Shown here: positions 38,419 through 47,613 of the stretch, one piece after another
Layout of the letters: the number at the start of each line of letters is the position of its first letter
How positions within the stretch are numbered: position 1 is the stretch's first letter
Made by a program: the position numbers and the translations under genes
NCBI RefSeq assembly: GCF_014859355.1
Contig: NZ_JACUUJ010000014.1
Location: 1 to 64,000, forward strand
Length of the DNA: 64,000 nucleotides
From: Yoonia sp.
GTDB lineage: Bacteria > Pseudomonadota > Alphaproteobacteria > Rhodobacterales > Rhodobacteraceae
Reading direction: 5' to 3'
Notes under the pieces: model-generated
The model's input: the letters and a program-made list of their open reading frames with translations, nothing else
Told to the model about the DNA's origin: nothing
Database searches by the model: none

Positions 38419-38515
38419 TTCGCGAAGCTTTGGAAAAGCCCTGAAAACGGATGCGATTTTTGGGGAAAATCCATGAAAAATGGATGTCCAACGCGGGAAA
38501 TCGACATTCCGACCC

Positions 38516-38544
38516 TTGTCAGCAGGTCCTCAAAGTTCTAGAGA
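38516..38544 (+). promoter_or_regulatory. Candidate rpoZ promoter
   Basis: TTGTCA (38516-38521), a 17-base spacer and TAGAGA (38539-38544), about 38 bases before the rpoZ start, in the 164-bp folK-rpoZ spacer. The -35 is good, the -10 is only half of the consensus, so this is a tentative call. Confidence 0.35.
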
Positions 38545-38582
38545 GGCAACTTCTGAACGACCCTTGAATGCTGGAGTGCCCC

Positions 38583-38936
38583 ATGGCCCGCGTAACCGTA
38601 GAAGATTGCGTCGACAAAGTTCCGAACCGGTTTGAACTTGTGATGCTGGCGGCCCACCGCGCCCGCGAAATTGCAGCAGGTGCGCCCATTACGGTTGTGC
38701 GCGACAATGACAAGAACCCGGTCGTTGCGCTGCGCGAAATCGCCGACGAAACCCAACTGGCTGATGACCTGCGCGAACGGATGATCGAGGCCAATCAAAC
38801 ACAGATCGAGGTTGACGAACCCGAAGAAGACAGCATGTCTTTGCTTATGGGGGCGGATGCTGACAAGCCGGTTGACGACGATATGTCAGAAGAGAAGCTG
38901 TTGCGCGCCCTGATGGATGCACAAGGGCAACGCTAG
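38583..38936 (+). CDS. rpoZ: DNA-directed RNA polymerase subunit omega
   Basis: 117-residue omega subunit, which binds beta-prime and helps ppGpp act on polymerase. The N-terminal core [20 protein letters not shown] and [11 protein letters not shown] is diagnostic; the tail is acidic. The ATG at 38583 has GGAG nine bases upstream; codons before it are not translated. The ppGpp synthetase/hydrolase gene follows 40 bp later, the usual order. Confidence 0.96.
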   Translation: MARVTVEDCVDKVPNRFELVMLAAHRAREIAAGAPITVVRDNDKNPVVALREIADETQLADDLRERMIEANQTQIEVDEPEEDSMSLLMGADADKPVDDDMSEEKLLRALMDAQGQR

Positions 38937-38976
38937 GGCTGGCAAACCGGCCTAAAGGAAATGGGCACGGGACCAG

Positions 38977-41109
38977 ATGACGACTGTTGAAGACCTGATC
39001 GCACTGGTCCGCACCTATAACCCTCGTTCAAACGAGGCGCTTTTGCGTGATGCCTATGCGTTTGGTGCTGAAATGCACGACGGGCAGTATCGGCATTCAG
39101 GCGAACCGTATTTTTCGCATCCAGTCGCTGTGACCCGTATTTTGGCTGAACAGCAGATGGATGATGCCACGCTGATCACAGCGCTGCTGCACGACACGAT
39201 CGAGGATACAAAAGCGTCTTACGCGGTGGTCGAAAAACGCTTTGGCCATGAAATCGCCGAACTGGTCGATGGTGTGACCAAGCTGACGAATTTGCAGTTG
39301 AACTCGACGCAGACCAAGCAGGCAGAAAACTTTCGCAAGCTGTTCATGGCAACCAGCCGCGACCTGCGGGTCACTTTGGTCAAACTTGCTGACCGGCTGC
39401 ACAATATGCGCACCATCAAATCCATGCGCCCCGACAAGCAGGCCCAAAAAGCCCGCGAAACGATGGATATTTTTGCTCCTCTGGCCGGTCGGATGGGCAT
39501 GCAGTGGATGCGCGAAGAGCTTGAGGATCTGTCCTTCAAGGTGCTGAATCCCGAAGGCCGCAATTCTATCATCCGCCGGTTCATCACACTGCAACGCGAA
39601 GCTGGTGATGTGGTGCAGAAAATTACCACTGACATGCGGGTAGAACTGGAAAAGGCCAACATTCAGGCCGAGGTAATGGGGCGTGCCAAAAAACCCTATT
39701 CCATCTGGCGCAAGATGCAGGAAAAGGATCAGGGCTTTAGCCGTCTGTCCGACATTTACGGCTTTCGCGTGATCACCGCGACCGAGGCCGATTGCTACCG
39801 GGTTCTGGGGGCCATCCACCAGCGGTGGCGGGCTGTGCCGGGGCGGTTCAAGGATTATATCAGCCAGCCCAAGACCAACGGCTATCGGTCGATCCACACC
39901 ACCGTGTCAGGCCGCGATGGCAAGCGGGTGGAGGTGCAGATCCGCACCCGCGAAATGCACGAAGTCGCAGAAACCGGGGTTGCCGCGCATTGGTCCTATC
40001 GTAATGGTGAACGGGTCGAAAACCGCTTTGCCGTGGACCCTGTGCAGTGGATTTCTTCGTTGACTGAACGGTTTGAGGATGATCAGGACCACGAAGAATT
40101 CCTCGAAGCTGTCAAGTTGGAAATGTATCAGGATCAGGTGTTCTGTTTCACGCCCAAAGGTGACGTTATCAAACTGCCTCGCGGGGCGACGCCGATTGAT
40201 TTTGCCTATGCGATCCACACACGGATCGGGGCGGCCTGTGTGGGGGCCAAGGTTGATGGGCTGCGGGTGCCGTTGTGGACCCGGCTGAAAAATGGCCAGT
40301 CTGTTGAAATTATCACGGCTGAGGGCCAGACCCCGCAGGTGACGTGGATTGACATCGCCGTGACCGGGCGAGCCAAGACAGCAATCCGCCGCGCCCTGCG
40401 CGAAGAAGACCGCGAAAGGTTTGTGCGGTTGGGCCGGGAACTGGCGCGGGTAGCGTTTGAAAACTTTGGCAAGAAAGCAACCGACAAGGCGCTGTTGACG
40501 GCGGCCAAGGCGCTGGCCATCGACGGCGTAGAGGAATTGCTGGCGCAACTTGGCAGCGCGGAAATTACGGGTCGTGATGTTGTTTTGGCGATCTATCCCG
40601 CGCTGAAGGCGAAGCAAGGTGATGAAGTTGATCAACGCCGCGCTGTTGTCGGGCTGAGCCCTGATCAGGTCAAGAAACGTGGGGTCTGTTGCCAGCCGGT
40701 GCCGGGCGAACGGATTGTAGGGATCAGCACGCGCGGGCAGGGGGTGATGGTGCATGCCATCGACTGTCAGGCCCTTGCCGATTACGAAGACCAGCCTGAG
40801 CGTTGGATCGATTTGCACTGGCAAGAGGGCACGCATGGCGCGGTCAATACGGTCACATTTGATGTGACAATTGCCAATGACGCCGGTGTGCTGGGCCGTA
40901 TTTGCACGCTGATCGGTGAACAGGATGCAAATATTTCCGATCTCAAGTTCATTGATCGCAAACCCGATTATTTCAGGCTGCTGATTGATGTGGATTTGCG
41001 CGATGCCGAACATCTGCACCGCGTCCAGACAGCACTTGATGCAGAAAGCAACGTGTCATCCATCACGCGGCATCGCGACCCCGGGCTGGCTGTGCCAGCG
41101 CGCGACTGA
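38977..41109 (+). CDS. rsh: Bifunctional (p)ppGpp synthetase/hydrolase (RSH, RelA/SpoT homologue)
   Basis: 710-residue stringent-response enzyme. Hydrolase HD domain with HDTIED at residues 72-77; synthetase domain with YGFRVITATEADCYRVLGAIH and KTNGYRSIHT; TGS domain from VFCFTPKGDVIKLPRGATPIDF; zinc-finger-like region with GVCCQPVPGERIVG; C-terminal ACT domain ending VDLRDAEHLHRVQ. Both active sites look intact, and it is the only RSH in the window, so it is probably the sole ppGpp enzyme of the cell, as in most alphaproteobacteria. GGGCACGGGACCAG precedes the ATG. Confidence 0.95.
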   Translation: MTTVEDLIALVRTYNPRSNEALLRDAYAFGAEMHDGQYRHSGEPYFSHPVAVTRILAEQQMDDATLITALLHDTIEDTKASYAVVEKRFGHEIAELVDGVTKLTNLQLNSTQTKQAENFRKLFMATSRDLRVTLVKLADRLHNMRTIKSMRPDKQAQKARETMDIFAPLAGRMGMQWMREELEDLSFKVLNPEGRNSIIRRFITLQREAGDVVQKITTDMRVELEKANIQAEVMGRAKKPYSIWRKMQEKDQGFSRLSDIYGFRVITATEADCYRVLGAIHQRWRAVPGRFKDYISQPKTNGYRSIHTTVSGRDGKRVEVQIRTREMHEVAETGVAAHWSYRNGERVENRFAVDPVQWISSLTERFEDDQDHEEFLEAVKLEMYQDQVFCFTPKGDVIKLPRGATPIDFAYAIHTRIGAACVGAKVDGLRVPLWTRLKNGQSVEIITAEGQTPQVTWIDIAVTGRAKTAIRRALREEDRERFVRLGRELARVAFENFGKKATDKALLTAAKALAIDGVEELLAQLGSAEITGRDVVLAIYPALKAKQGDEVDQRRAVVGLSPDQVKKRGVCCQPVPGERIVGISTRGQGVMVHAIDCQALADYEDQPERWIDLHWQEGTHGAVNTVTFDVTIANDAGVLGRICTLIGEQDANISDLKFIDRKPDYFRLLIDVDLRDAEHLHRVQTALDAESNVSSITRHRDPGLAVPARD

Positions 41110-41130
41110 CGTCGGAAAAGGGGACGTTGA

Positions 41131-41769
41131 GTGTTCAAACGCAGGGATAAGAGGCCTTTCTGGCGAATCGCCGCCAGTATCGTCTATCCGCGCGGCGGCT
41201 GGGCGCGGGCCTTTGAATACGTCAAGCATCGGGTGCGGCGTTTACCGGACACGCCTGAAAAGATATCGCGCGGGATCGCGGCGGGGGTTTTTACCACCTT
41301 CACCCCTTTCTACGGGTTTCATTTTTTTATCGCGGCGTTTCTGGCTCGGACGATGCGCGGCAACATCATTGCGTCGCTTTTGGCGACATTTTTTGGCAAC
41401 CCGTTGACCTATGTTCCGATTGCGGCCACGTCACTGGGAACGGGGTATTTTCTGCTGGGTATGCGCCCGGATGCAGAACTGCATCAGTCGCTTGGGAAAA
41501 CTTTTGCCGGGGCTGGCCGGGATCTGTGGCAGAATTTCACGTCCTTATTCACCCCCGAAAAGGCAGATTGGCACAGGTTGCACGTTTTTTATGATGAGGT
41601 GTTCTTTCCCTATATGATCGGCGGTATCCTGCCGGGGCTGATCATGGGTGCAATAGCCTATTATTTGTCGGTTCCGGTGATTGCGGCCTACCAGAACCGG
41701 CGGCGCAAGCTGTTGCGCGCCAAACTGGAGCAGTTGGGAAAAAAGAACGGGCTGACAGATGACGATTGA
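41131..41769 (+). CDS. DUF2062 membrane protein
   Basis: 212-residue protein starting at a GTG with AAAAGGGGACG upstream. The DUF2062 core IAAGVFTTFTPFYGFHFF and FFGNPLTYVP lies between two hydrophobic segments, and a third segment (MIGGILPGLIMGAIAYYL) is near the C-terminus. The tail is basic (QNRRRKLLRAKLEQL). Function unknown. It is 21 bp after rsh and 42 bp before pdxJ on the same strand. Confidence 0.88.
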   Translation: MFKRRDKRPFWRIAASIVYPRGGWARAFEYVKHRVRRLPDTPEKISRGIAAGVFTTFTPFYGFHFFIAAFLARTMRGNIIASLLATFFGNPLTYVPIAATSLGTGYFLLGMRPDAELHQSLGKTFAGAGRDLWQNFTSLFTPEKADWHRLHVFYDEVFFPYMIGGILPGLIMGAIAYYLSVPVIAAYQNRRRKLLRAKLEQLGKKNGLTDDD

Positions 41770-41811
41770 ACATGACCGCGCTAGATTTCTATGCAGAAAA
41801 GGAGAGGGCCA

Positions 41812-42558
41812 ATGACGTATGGGAAGCTGCGCCTTGGCGTGAATATTGATCATGTGGCGACCGTGCGAAATGCACGCGGCGGTGCGGTGCCAGACCCGGT
41901 GCGCGCGGCGTTGCTGGCCGAACAGGCGGGTGCAGACGGTATCACTGCGCATCTGCGCGAAGACCGGCGCCATATTGTTGATGCAGATATCGACGGTCTG
42001 ATGGCGCAGTTGAAGGCGCCGCTGAATTTCGAAATGGCAGCGACTGCGGAAATGCAAAGCATCGCCCTGCGGCACCAACCTCATGCTGTCTGCATTGTTC
42101 CTGAAAAACGCGAAGAACGCACGACCGAAGGCGGGCTTGACGTCGCCGGACACGAAAGCCAATTGGCGTCTTACATCAGGCCCTTGGCCGATGCAGGATG
42201 CCGGGTGTCGCTGTTCATCGCCGCCGATCAGCAGCAGGTTGCCGCCGCTGCGCGGATTGGCGCGCCGGTCATTGAACTGCATGCGGGCGCCTATGCCGAT
42301 GCATGGGCCCAAGAACGCTGGGACGTGCGCGATAGCGAACTGGCCCGGATCACCGACACGGCTGCCTATGCGACCACCTTGGGGCTGGAGGTGCATGTGG
42401 GGCACGGGCTGACCTATGACAGTGTTGGCCCTGTCGCCGCCCTGCCGCAGGTGATGGAACTTAACATCGGGCACTTTCTGATAGGCGAGGCGATTTTTCG
42501 GGGTTTGGGCCCGGCAATCGCCGAAATGCGCCGCTTGATGGATGCCGCTCGCGCATGA
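41812..42558 (+). CDS. pdxJ: Pyridoxine 5'-phosphate synthase PdxJ
   Basis: Condenses 1-deoxyxylulose 5-phosphate with 3-amino-2-oxopropyl phosphate, the last ring-forming step of de novo vitamin B6 synthesis. 248 residues. Blocks: [54 protein letters not shown] and [10 protein letters not shown]. The ATG at 41812 has AAGGAGAG eight bases upstream; an earlier in-frame codon is rejected. The stop overlaps the deaminase start (ATGA). Confidence 0.97.
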   Translation: MTYGKLRLGVNIDHVATVRNARGGAVPDPVRAALLAEQAGADGITAHLREDRRHIVDADIDGLMAQLKAPLNFEMAATAEMQSIALRHQPHAVCIVPEKREERTTEGGLDVAGHESQLASYIRPLADAGCRVSLFIAADQQQVAAAARIGAPVIELHAGAYADAWAQERWDVRDSELARITDTAAYATTLGLEVHVGHGLTYDSVGPVAALPQVMELNIGHFLIGEAIFRGLGPAIAEMRRLMDAARA

Positions 42559-43037
42559 TGCAGGGCGCGCTGACCCCCTTGGCGAAAGAGCGTGCAGCGA
42601 TGCGGGCCGTCACCGACCATGCCTGCCAGTTGCACGCGCAGGGGCAGGATATCGTCTTTACTGCCGCTATCGTAAAAGATGGTGACATCATCGCCACCGC
42701 CCGCAACGAAGTGGATGACACCGGCGATGTCAGCCGTCATGCAGAAGTTGTGGCGATGGCAAAAGCCACTGCCTTTCTGGGCAATCGTGATTTGTCTGGC
42801 GCGACGCTGATTGCATCCTGCCAACCCTGTGAAATGTGCTTGTCCACCATGCGCTGGGCGCGCATTGACCGTGTGATTTTTGCCGCGCAGCAGGCCAATA
42901 CCGATAGCGCGTTCTTTCGGTTTCCCAGGCTGACCATCGCTGATTTTCACGCGGCCTGCGACGGGGCGTTTGACTGGCACGGTGGGCTGGATGAAGACAG
43001 GGTCGCCCACATCTATCTGCCGAAGGGGGCCGCATGA
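42555..43037 (+). CDS. Nucleoside/nucleobase deaminase (cytidine-deaminase-like zinc enzyme)
   Basis: 160-residue zinc deaminase. His62 and Glu64 in [10 protein letters not shown], and Cys92 and Cys95 in [14 protein letters not shown], form the catalytic zinc site. The length and PCEMC motif resemble guanine/cytosine deaminases and tRNA adenosine deaminase, but a TadA is normally recognised by other blocks (for example its VGAV region), so I leave the substrate open. It overlaps pdxJ and the following Dabb gene by four bases each (ATGA), so it is translated with them. Confidence 0.88.
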   Translation: MMQGALTPLAKERAAMRAVTDHACQLHAQGQDIVFTAAIVKDGDIIATARNEVDDTGDVSRHAEVVAMAKATAFLGNRDLSGATLIASCQPCEMCLSTMRWARIDRVIFAAQQANTDSAFFRFPRLTIADFHAACDGAFDWHGGLDEDRVAHIYLPKGAA

Positions 43038-43351
43038 TCCAGCACATTGTTCTTTGTGATCTGCGGCCGGATCATGACCCGCAAGAACTGAAGGCTGTGA
43101 TGGACGGCCTGCGCAACTTGCAAGGTCAACTGCCCGGTTTCACCGACTTTTCCGCCGGTCCGAACCGTGATTTTGAATCGATGTCACCCGGATATGGTTA
43201 TGGTTTCGTTTGCAAGTTTGCAGATATTGCCACGGCGCAGGCCTATCTGGTGAACCCCGATCATCAGGCGCTTGGCGCGCGTCTGGTGGGGCTGTGTTCG
43301 GACGGGGTCAAAGGGCTGCGTGTGATCGACCTTGAAACGGAGGCCGTGTGA
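43034..43351 (+). CDS. Dabb-domain (stress-responsive alpha-beta barrel) protein
   Basis: 105-residue dimeric ferredoxin-like barrel protein: [44 protein letters not shown] and [14 protein letters not shown] are the typical strand and helix blocks (His in HIV and NPDHQA). Such proteins bind small molecules or act as enzymes of unknown reaction. Four-base overlap with the deaminase; 31 bp before acpS. A functional link to the deaminase is possible but not shown. Confidence 0.85.
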   Translation: MIQHIVLCDLRPDHDPQELKAVMDGLRNLQGQLPGFTDFSAGPNRDFESMSPGYGYGFVCKFADIATAQAYLVNPDHQALGARLVGLCSDGVKGLRVIDLETEAV

Positions 43352-43382
43352 TGGGGCATTGCAGCGGCTGGCGATGGGTATC

Positions 43383-43784
43383 ATGATCCTTGGTATCGGG
43401 ACCGACATTGCCAATATCGACCGGATTGCAGGCACGCTGGAGCGTTTCGGCGACCGTTTCCGTGACCGTGTATTCACCCCTGTCGAACAGGCGAAATCCG
43501 AAGGTCGCCGCGATGTTGCGGGCACCTATGCCAAACGCTGGGCAGCGAAAGAGGCTTGTTCCAAGGCGCTTGGCACCGGCCTGCGCATGGGGGTCGCATG
43601 GAAGGATATGGCGGTGTCAAATCTGCACACGGGTCAACCTGTCATGGCTGTCACCGGCTGGGCCCGCGACCGGCTGGACGCCATGACACCACCGGGCCAC
43701 GCGGCCATCATTCACGTTACCCTGACCGATGATCACCCATGGGCACAGGCCTTTGTCGTGATCGAGGCGCGCCCCATCGCTTGA
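43383..43784 (+). CDS. acpS: Holo-[acyl-carrier-protein] synthase AcpS
   Basis: Transfers 4'-phosphopantetheine from CoA to acyl carrier protein. 133 residues; Asp8 in [11 protein letters not shown] and Glu57 in [13 protein letters not shown] bind magnesium. ATG at 43383 is chosen from the family's start; an ATG three codons earlier is possible and the ribosome site is weak. The TGA overlaps a TTGACA, which could be part of a promoter for lepB but I do not claim it. Confidence 0.95.
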   Translation: MILGIGTDIANIDRIAGTLERFGDRFRDRVFTPVEQAKSEGRRDVAGTYAKRWAAKEACSKALGTGLRMGVAWKDMAVSNLHTGQPVMAVTGWARDRLDAMTPPGHAAIIHVTLTDDHPWAQAFVVIEARPIA

Positions 43785-43837
43785 CAGGGCCAGCGCGCGG
43801 CCTCATGTAGCCTCAAACCCTAAAGAAGGATCAGTTC

Positions 43838-44674
43838 ATGGCCGAAAAAACAGGCTTTGTCGGCAGTATTGTCGAGACATTCAAGACAGTGTTTTGGGCT
43901 TTGCTGATTGCTGGGGTGTTTCGGACATTATTTTTTCAGCCATTCTGGATCCCGTCGGGGTCAATGAAGGAAACGCTGTTGATCGGTGATTTCCTGTTCG
44001 TCAATAAAATGGCCTACGGCTACTCATACGCGTCTTGTCCGTCGGTGCGTATTCCGCAGCTTGGTCTTGATGTAGGGGCAGATAAATTTTGCGGCTGGTT
44101 CGAAGGCTATGATGACCGTTTGTTGGGGTCCGATCCAGAACGCGGGGACATTGTTGTGTTCCGCCATCCGGTCACAGGGCAAGATTTCATCAAGCGGCTG
44201 ATCGGCCTGCCGGGGGATCGCGTTCAGATGAAACAGGGTTTGCTGCATATCAATGATGACCCTGTGCAGGTCGCCGATGCTGGCGTCTTTACTGAAACCA
44301 TGGAACGGCAGGGGCCGCTGGGGCAGCAGCCGCAATGCGCCAATGGGCCGGTTGGCCCCGGGGCGATCTGCGAAAAGCCAAGGCAAATCGAAACACTTCC
44401 AAACGGGGTCAGCTATCCGATCCTTGATATCGGGTCACGGCCTGCCGATAATACGGGCGTGTTCACGGTGCCAGAGGGGCAATATTTCTTCATGGGCGAC
44501 AACCGCGACAATTCCACCGACAGCCGCTTTCCGCAATCGCGTGGCGGGGTGGGCTTTGTCGATGCCAAAGATATTGTCGGGCGTGCTGATCGGGTGATGT
44601 TTTCTTCGGCGGGGCGGTCGATGCTGGCTTTCTGGACTTGGCGCAGCGACCGTTTCTTTAAGGCGTTAGAGTGA
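43838..44674 (+). CDS. lepB: Signal peptidase I
   Basis: Cleaves signal peptides at the outer face of the inner membrane. 278 residues with one N-terminal membrane segment ([17 protein letters not shown]). The Ser/Lys dyad is Ser42 in [11 protein letters not shown] and the Lys in [25 protein letters not shown] is box E. AAAGAAGGA is about eight bases before the ATG. The stop overlaps the rnc start (GTGA). Confidence 0.97.
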   Translation: MAEKTGFVGSIVETFKTVFWALLIAGVFRTLFFQPFWIPSGSMKETLLIGDFLFVNKMAYGYSYASCPSVRIPQLGLDVGADKFCGWFEGYDDRLLGSDPERGDIVVFRHPVTGQDFIKRLIGLPGDRVQMKQGLLHINDDPVQVADAGVFTETMERQGPLGQQPQCANGPVGPGAICEKPRQIETLPNGVSYPILDIGSRPADNTGVFTVPEGQYFFMGDNRDNSTDSRFPQSRGGVGFVDAKDIVGRADRVMFSSAGRSMLAFWTWRSDRFFKALE

Positions 44675-45351
44675 AACTTTCAGGCGATCTCAAGTCGTTT
44701 TCGGACCGGCTGGGCCACACATTTGCCAAGCCAGATCTGTTGATGCGTGCCGTCACCCATTCGTCCATGGTCAGCCCGCATCGCGATGACAACCAGCGAC
44801 TGGAATTTCTGGGCGATCGCGTGCTGGGCTTGGTCATGGCCGAGGCACTGCTGCAAGCTGATCCCAACGCCCCCGAAGGTCTGCTTGCCCCACGCTATAA
44901 CGCGCTTGTCCGCCGCGAAACCTGTGCCGATGTGGCGCGCCAGATTGATCTGGGGGTGGTGCTGAAACTGGGCCGATCCGAGATGAAATCGGGCGGTCGC
45001 CGCAAAGAGGCATTGCTGGCCGACGCGATGGAGGCGGTGATTGCCGCCGTCTATCAGGATGGCGGGTTCGATGCGGCGCGCCGTGTCGTGCTGGACCTTT
45101 GGGGTGATCGGGTGCGCAATGTTGCCGCTGATGCCCGCGATGCCAAAACCGCACTGCAGGAATGGGCGCAAGCCCGGGGCGAGGTGCCGCCGCAATACGT
45201 CGAGGTGGCGCGCAGCGGTCCAGACCATCAACCTGTCTTTACGATCGAGGTGCGCCTTGCCTCTGGTCCGGCCGAACGGGCGACCGCCGGGTCCAAACGG
45301 CATGCCGAACAAGCCGCTGCCACCGCCCTTTTGAAGAAAGTCGATCAATGA
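44671..45351 (+). CDS. rnc: Ribonuclease III
   Basis: Double-strand RNA endonuclease for rRNA and mRNA processing. 226 residues starting at a GTG that overlaps the lepB stop. The catalytic signature [11 protein letters not shown] holds Glu45 and Asp49; [15 protein letters not shown] is the second acidic block; a dsRNA-binding domain follows (about 155-222), ending [14 protein letters not shown]. Coupled to era by a four-base overlap. Confidence 0.97.
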   Translation: MKLSGDLKSFSDRLGHTFAKPDLLMRAVTHSSMVSPHRDDNQRLEFLGDRVLGLVMAEALLQADPNAPEGLLAPRYNALVRRETCADVARQIDLGVVLKLGRSEMKSGGRRKEALLADAMEAVIAAVYQDGGFDAARRVVLDLWGDRVRNVAADARDAKTALQEWAQARGEVPPQYVEVARSGPDHQPVFTIEVRLASGPAERATAGSKRHAEQAAATALLKKVDQ

Positions 45352-46265
45352 CCAACACCCCCACCAAGGCCGGATTTATCGCGCTGATCGGGGAACCGAA
45401 CGCGGGGAAATCCACGCTGCTGAACCGGATGGTTGGCGCGAAAGTGTCGATTGTGACGCATAAGGTGCAAACAACGCGCGCCCGTATCCGCGGCGTGGCG
45501 ATGGCTGAAAACGCGCAGTTGATCTTTATCGACACGCCGGGCCTGTTCAAACCGCGCCGCCGATTGGACCGGGCGATGGTCGCCGCCGCATGGGGCGGGG
45601 CGGCGGATGCCGATGTGGTCGTTTTGATGATCGAGGCACACCGCGGCATGTCCGAAGGGGTCAAGGCGATCCTTGAAACACTGGCGGAACGCGCGGGCAA
45701 GACTCCGGTGGCATTGGCGATCAACAAGATCGACAAGGTGAAATCGGAAACGCTCCTGGCCCTGGCCAAAGACATGAATGACGCTTACCCCTTTGCGGAA
45801 ACCTTTATGATTTCCGCTGAAAAAGGGCATGGCTGCGACACGCTGCGCGACTGGCTGGTCACGCAACTGCCCGAAGGTCCGTATCTTTACCCCGAGGATC
45901 AGATCGCCGATCTGCCCATGCGGATGATCGCCGCCGAAATGACCCGTGAAAAACTGACGCTGCGGTTGCATCAGGAATTACCTTATGAGTTGACGGTCGA
46001 AACCGAAAACTGGGAAGAACGCCCCGATGGCACCGCCCGGATCGACCAGATCGTCTATGTCGCCCGCGATGGGCACAAGGGCATCGTGCTGGGCAAGGGC
46101 GGCGAGACAATCAAATCGGTCGGCAAGGCTGCGCGCGTTGAGATCGAGGAGTTTCTAGGCCGTCGCGTGCATTTGTTTTTGCAGGTCAAGGTGCGGCCCA
46201 ACTGGCTGGAGGAATCCGAACGCTATTCGGAAATGGGCCTTGATTTCAAAGATGGCAATACATGA
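45348..46265 (+). CDS. era: GTPase Era
   Basis: Ribosome-assembly GTPase that binds the 3' end of 16S rRNA. 305 residues; G1 GEPNAGKS (residues 15-22), G2/Switch THKVQTTR, G3 DTPGL, G4 NKID, and a C-terminal KH domain with [17 protein letters not shown]. The true start is at 45348; upstream in-frame codons are inside rnc. Four-base overlaps with rnc and the DUF1491 gene. Confidence 0.97.
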   Translation: MTNTPTKAGFIALIGEPNAGKSTLLNRMVGAKVSIVTHKVQTTRARIRGVAMAENAQLIFIDTPGLFKPRRRLDRAMVAAAWGGAADADVVVLMIEAHRGMSEGVKAILETLAERAGKTPVALAINKIDKVKSETLLALAKDMNDAYPFAETFMISAEKGHGCDTLRDWLVTQLPEGPYLYPEDQIADLPMRMIAAEMTREKLTLRLHQELPYELTVETENWEERPDGTARIDQIVYVARDGHKGIVLGKGGETIKSVGKAARVEIEEFLGRRVHLFLQVKVRPNWLEESERYSEMGLDFKDGNT

Positions 46266-46588
46266 GACTGACCGCCGACATATGGGTGTCGGCCTATCTG
46301 ACGCGGCTGCGTCTGGCGAATATACCGGCCTTTGTGGTCAAGCGCGGCGACAGCACCGCAGGCGCAGTTCTGGTCAAGTTGAACACGCTGGACGGGCAAG
46401 CGCGGTGTTTTCAGCGCAGATTCAATCTGATGACCGCCGAACGGCAGTGGATCGTGCTGACTGAGGGCGATGAGGCGGATGTCGATGTGTCCACCGCGAA
46501 ACAGCGCAGCTTTGACCCGGACCTGTGGGTGATCGAGGTTGAGGACCGTCAGGGGCGGCATCTGCTGGACGAGCCGGGGCTGGAATAA
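46262..46588 (+). CDS. DUF1491 family protein
   Basis: 108-residue protein of an alphaproteobacterial family of unknown function. Blocks: DIWVSAYLTRLRL, VVKRGDSTAGAVLVKLNTLDG and DPDLWVIEVEDRQGRHLLDE. It overlaps era by four bases (ATGA). In other Rhodobacterales it occupies the same place before recO, so a link to ribosome or DNA maintenance is possible by association only. Confidence 0.87.
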   Translation: MRLTADIWVSAYLTRLRLANIPAFVVKRGDSTAGAVLVKLNTLDGQARCFQRRFNLMTAERQWIVLTEGDEADVDVSTAKQRSFDPDLWVIEVEDRQGRHLLDEPGLE

Positions 46589-46595
46589 CTTTTAT

Positions 46596-46771
46596 GCCTC
46601 CGGCGGGAGTATTTGGGGCAAGATGATAACACTTTTTTAACCAAAACCATGCGACTCTAGCAGCATGGTACAGGCTGGAGAGCCGATGGCCACGCAAGGT
46701 GATGACACTACGTTCATCACGGGGCAAGGTGGTGTTTATCATCTTGCCCCAAATACTCCCCCGCCGGAGGC
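46596..46771. repeat. Pair of inverted 37-40 bp elements flanking about 100 bp before recO
   Basis: The left arm (46596-46632) begins GCCTCCGGCGGGAGTATTTG and the right arm (46732-46771) is its reverse complement with one extra T and two extra C. The arms are 99 bp apart; a smaller 7-bp inverted repeat GTGATGA/TCATCAC is at 46699-46720. I recall GCCTCCGGCGGG-type sequences as frequent extragenic repeats in Rhodobacteraceae. The unit could act as a transcription terminator or processing hairpin between DUF1491 and recO. Confidence 0.85.
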
Positions 46772-46854
46772 GTCCCACCGTTTGGGTATTCCAGTCCGCT
46801 TGCGTTTGCGCTGCAATCGGGTTGAATTGTGCCTATGATACCGGGTATTTGCAA

Positions 46855-47586
46855 ATGATCACTTGGCAAGACGAGGCGGCCCTGCTGACCAGCCGCCCTT
46901 TCGGTGAAACATCGGTGATTATCGAGGTGTTCAGCGCCCTGCATGGCCGCCATGCGGGCGTGGTGCGTGGCGGCACCAGTCGCAAAGTGGCGCCTATCCT
47001 CCAACCCGGCGCGCAATTGGCGGTGACATGGCAGGCGCGGCTGGACAGCCATCTGGGCAACTTCATGGTGGAACCGATCCGCAGCCGTGCCGCTGCGGCC
47101 ATGGGCGACCGGTTGGCGCTGGCGGGGCTGAATGCGGTTTGCGCGATTCTGGCGCATGTTCTGCCGGAACGCGAAGCACATAAATCGCTATATGATCGCA
47201 CGATCGCCCTGCTTGATCTGCTGGGGCAGGGCGATGTCTGGCCGCTGGCCTATTTGCGCTGGGAACAGGCGTTACTGGATGACATGGGATTCGGGCTTGA
47301 CCTGTCGCGCTGCGCGGTGCGCGGGGTGAACGAGGATCTGGCATTCGTGTCACCCAGAACGGGCCGCGCTGTCAGCCGGGATGCGGCGGGGGCATGGGCC
47401 GACAGGCTATTGCCGCTGCCGCCTGTATTAGCGGGGCGGGGGGATGCATCGAACGCGCAGATCATTATGGCGCTGCGCACCACCGGCTATTTCATCGAAC
47501 AGCGTCTGATGCGCAGCTTGGGGCAAAAACCGCCGCCCGCCGCCCGCGCCCGGTTGCTGGATGCGATTGGGCGTTTGACAGATTAG
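46855..47586 (+). CDS. recO: DNA repair protein RecO
   Basis: Loads RecA on SSB-coated gaps in the RecFOR pathway. 243 residues with an N-terminal OB fold starting [20 protein letters not shown] and containing [11 protein letters not shown]; the C-terminal helical part has [20 protein letters not shown]. The start is the ATG at 46855, since the in-frame stretch before it is the inverted repeat. It ends convergently with the acyl-CoA dehydrogenase gene. Confidence 0.93.
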   Translation: MITWQDEAALLTSRPFGETSVIIEVFSALHGRHAGVVRGGTSRKVAPILQPGAQLAVTWQARLDSHLGNFMVEPIRSRAAAAMGDRLALAGLNAVCAILAHVLPEREAHKSLYDRTIALLDLLGQGDVWPLAYLRWEQALLDDMGFGLDLSRCAVRGVNEDLAFVSPRTGRAVSRDAAGAWADRLLPLPPVLAGRGDASNAQIIMALRTTGYFIEQRLMRSLGQKPPPAARARLLDAIGRLTD

Positions 47587-47613
47587 CGCACAACGCGGCC
47601 AAGCCGCTGCCCC

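Noticed and set aside
43781-43804. TTGACA before lepB as a promoter
   Set aside because: The -35 is perfect but the matching -10 position reads roughly CATGTA, and it lies in a co-directional gene run.
46699-46854. Upstream extension of RecO
   Set aside because: It is the inverted repeat translated by chance; the RecO OB fold begins at the ATG at 46855.
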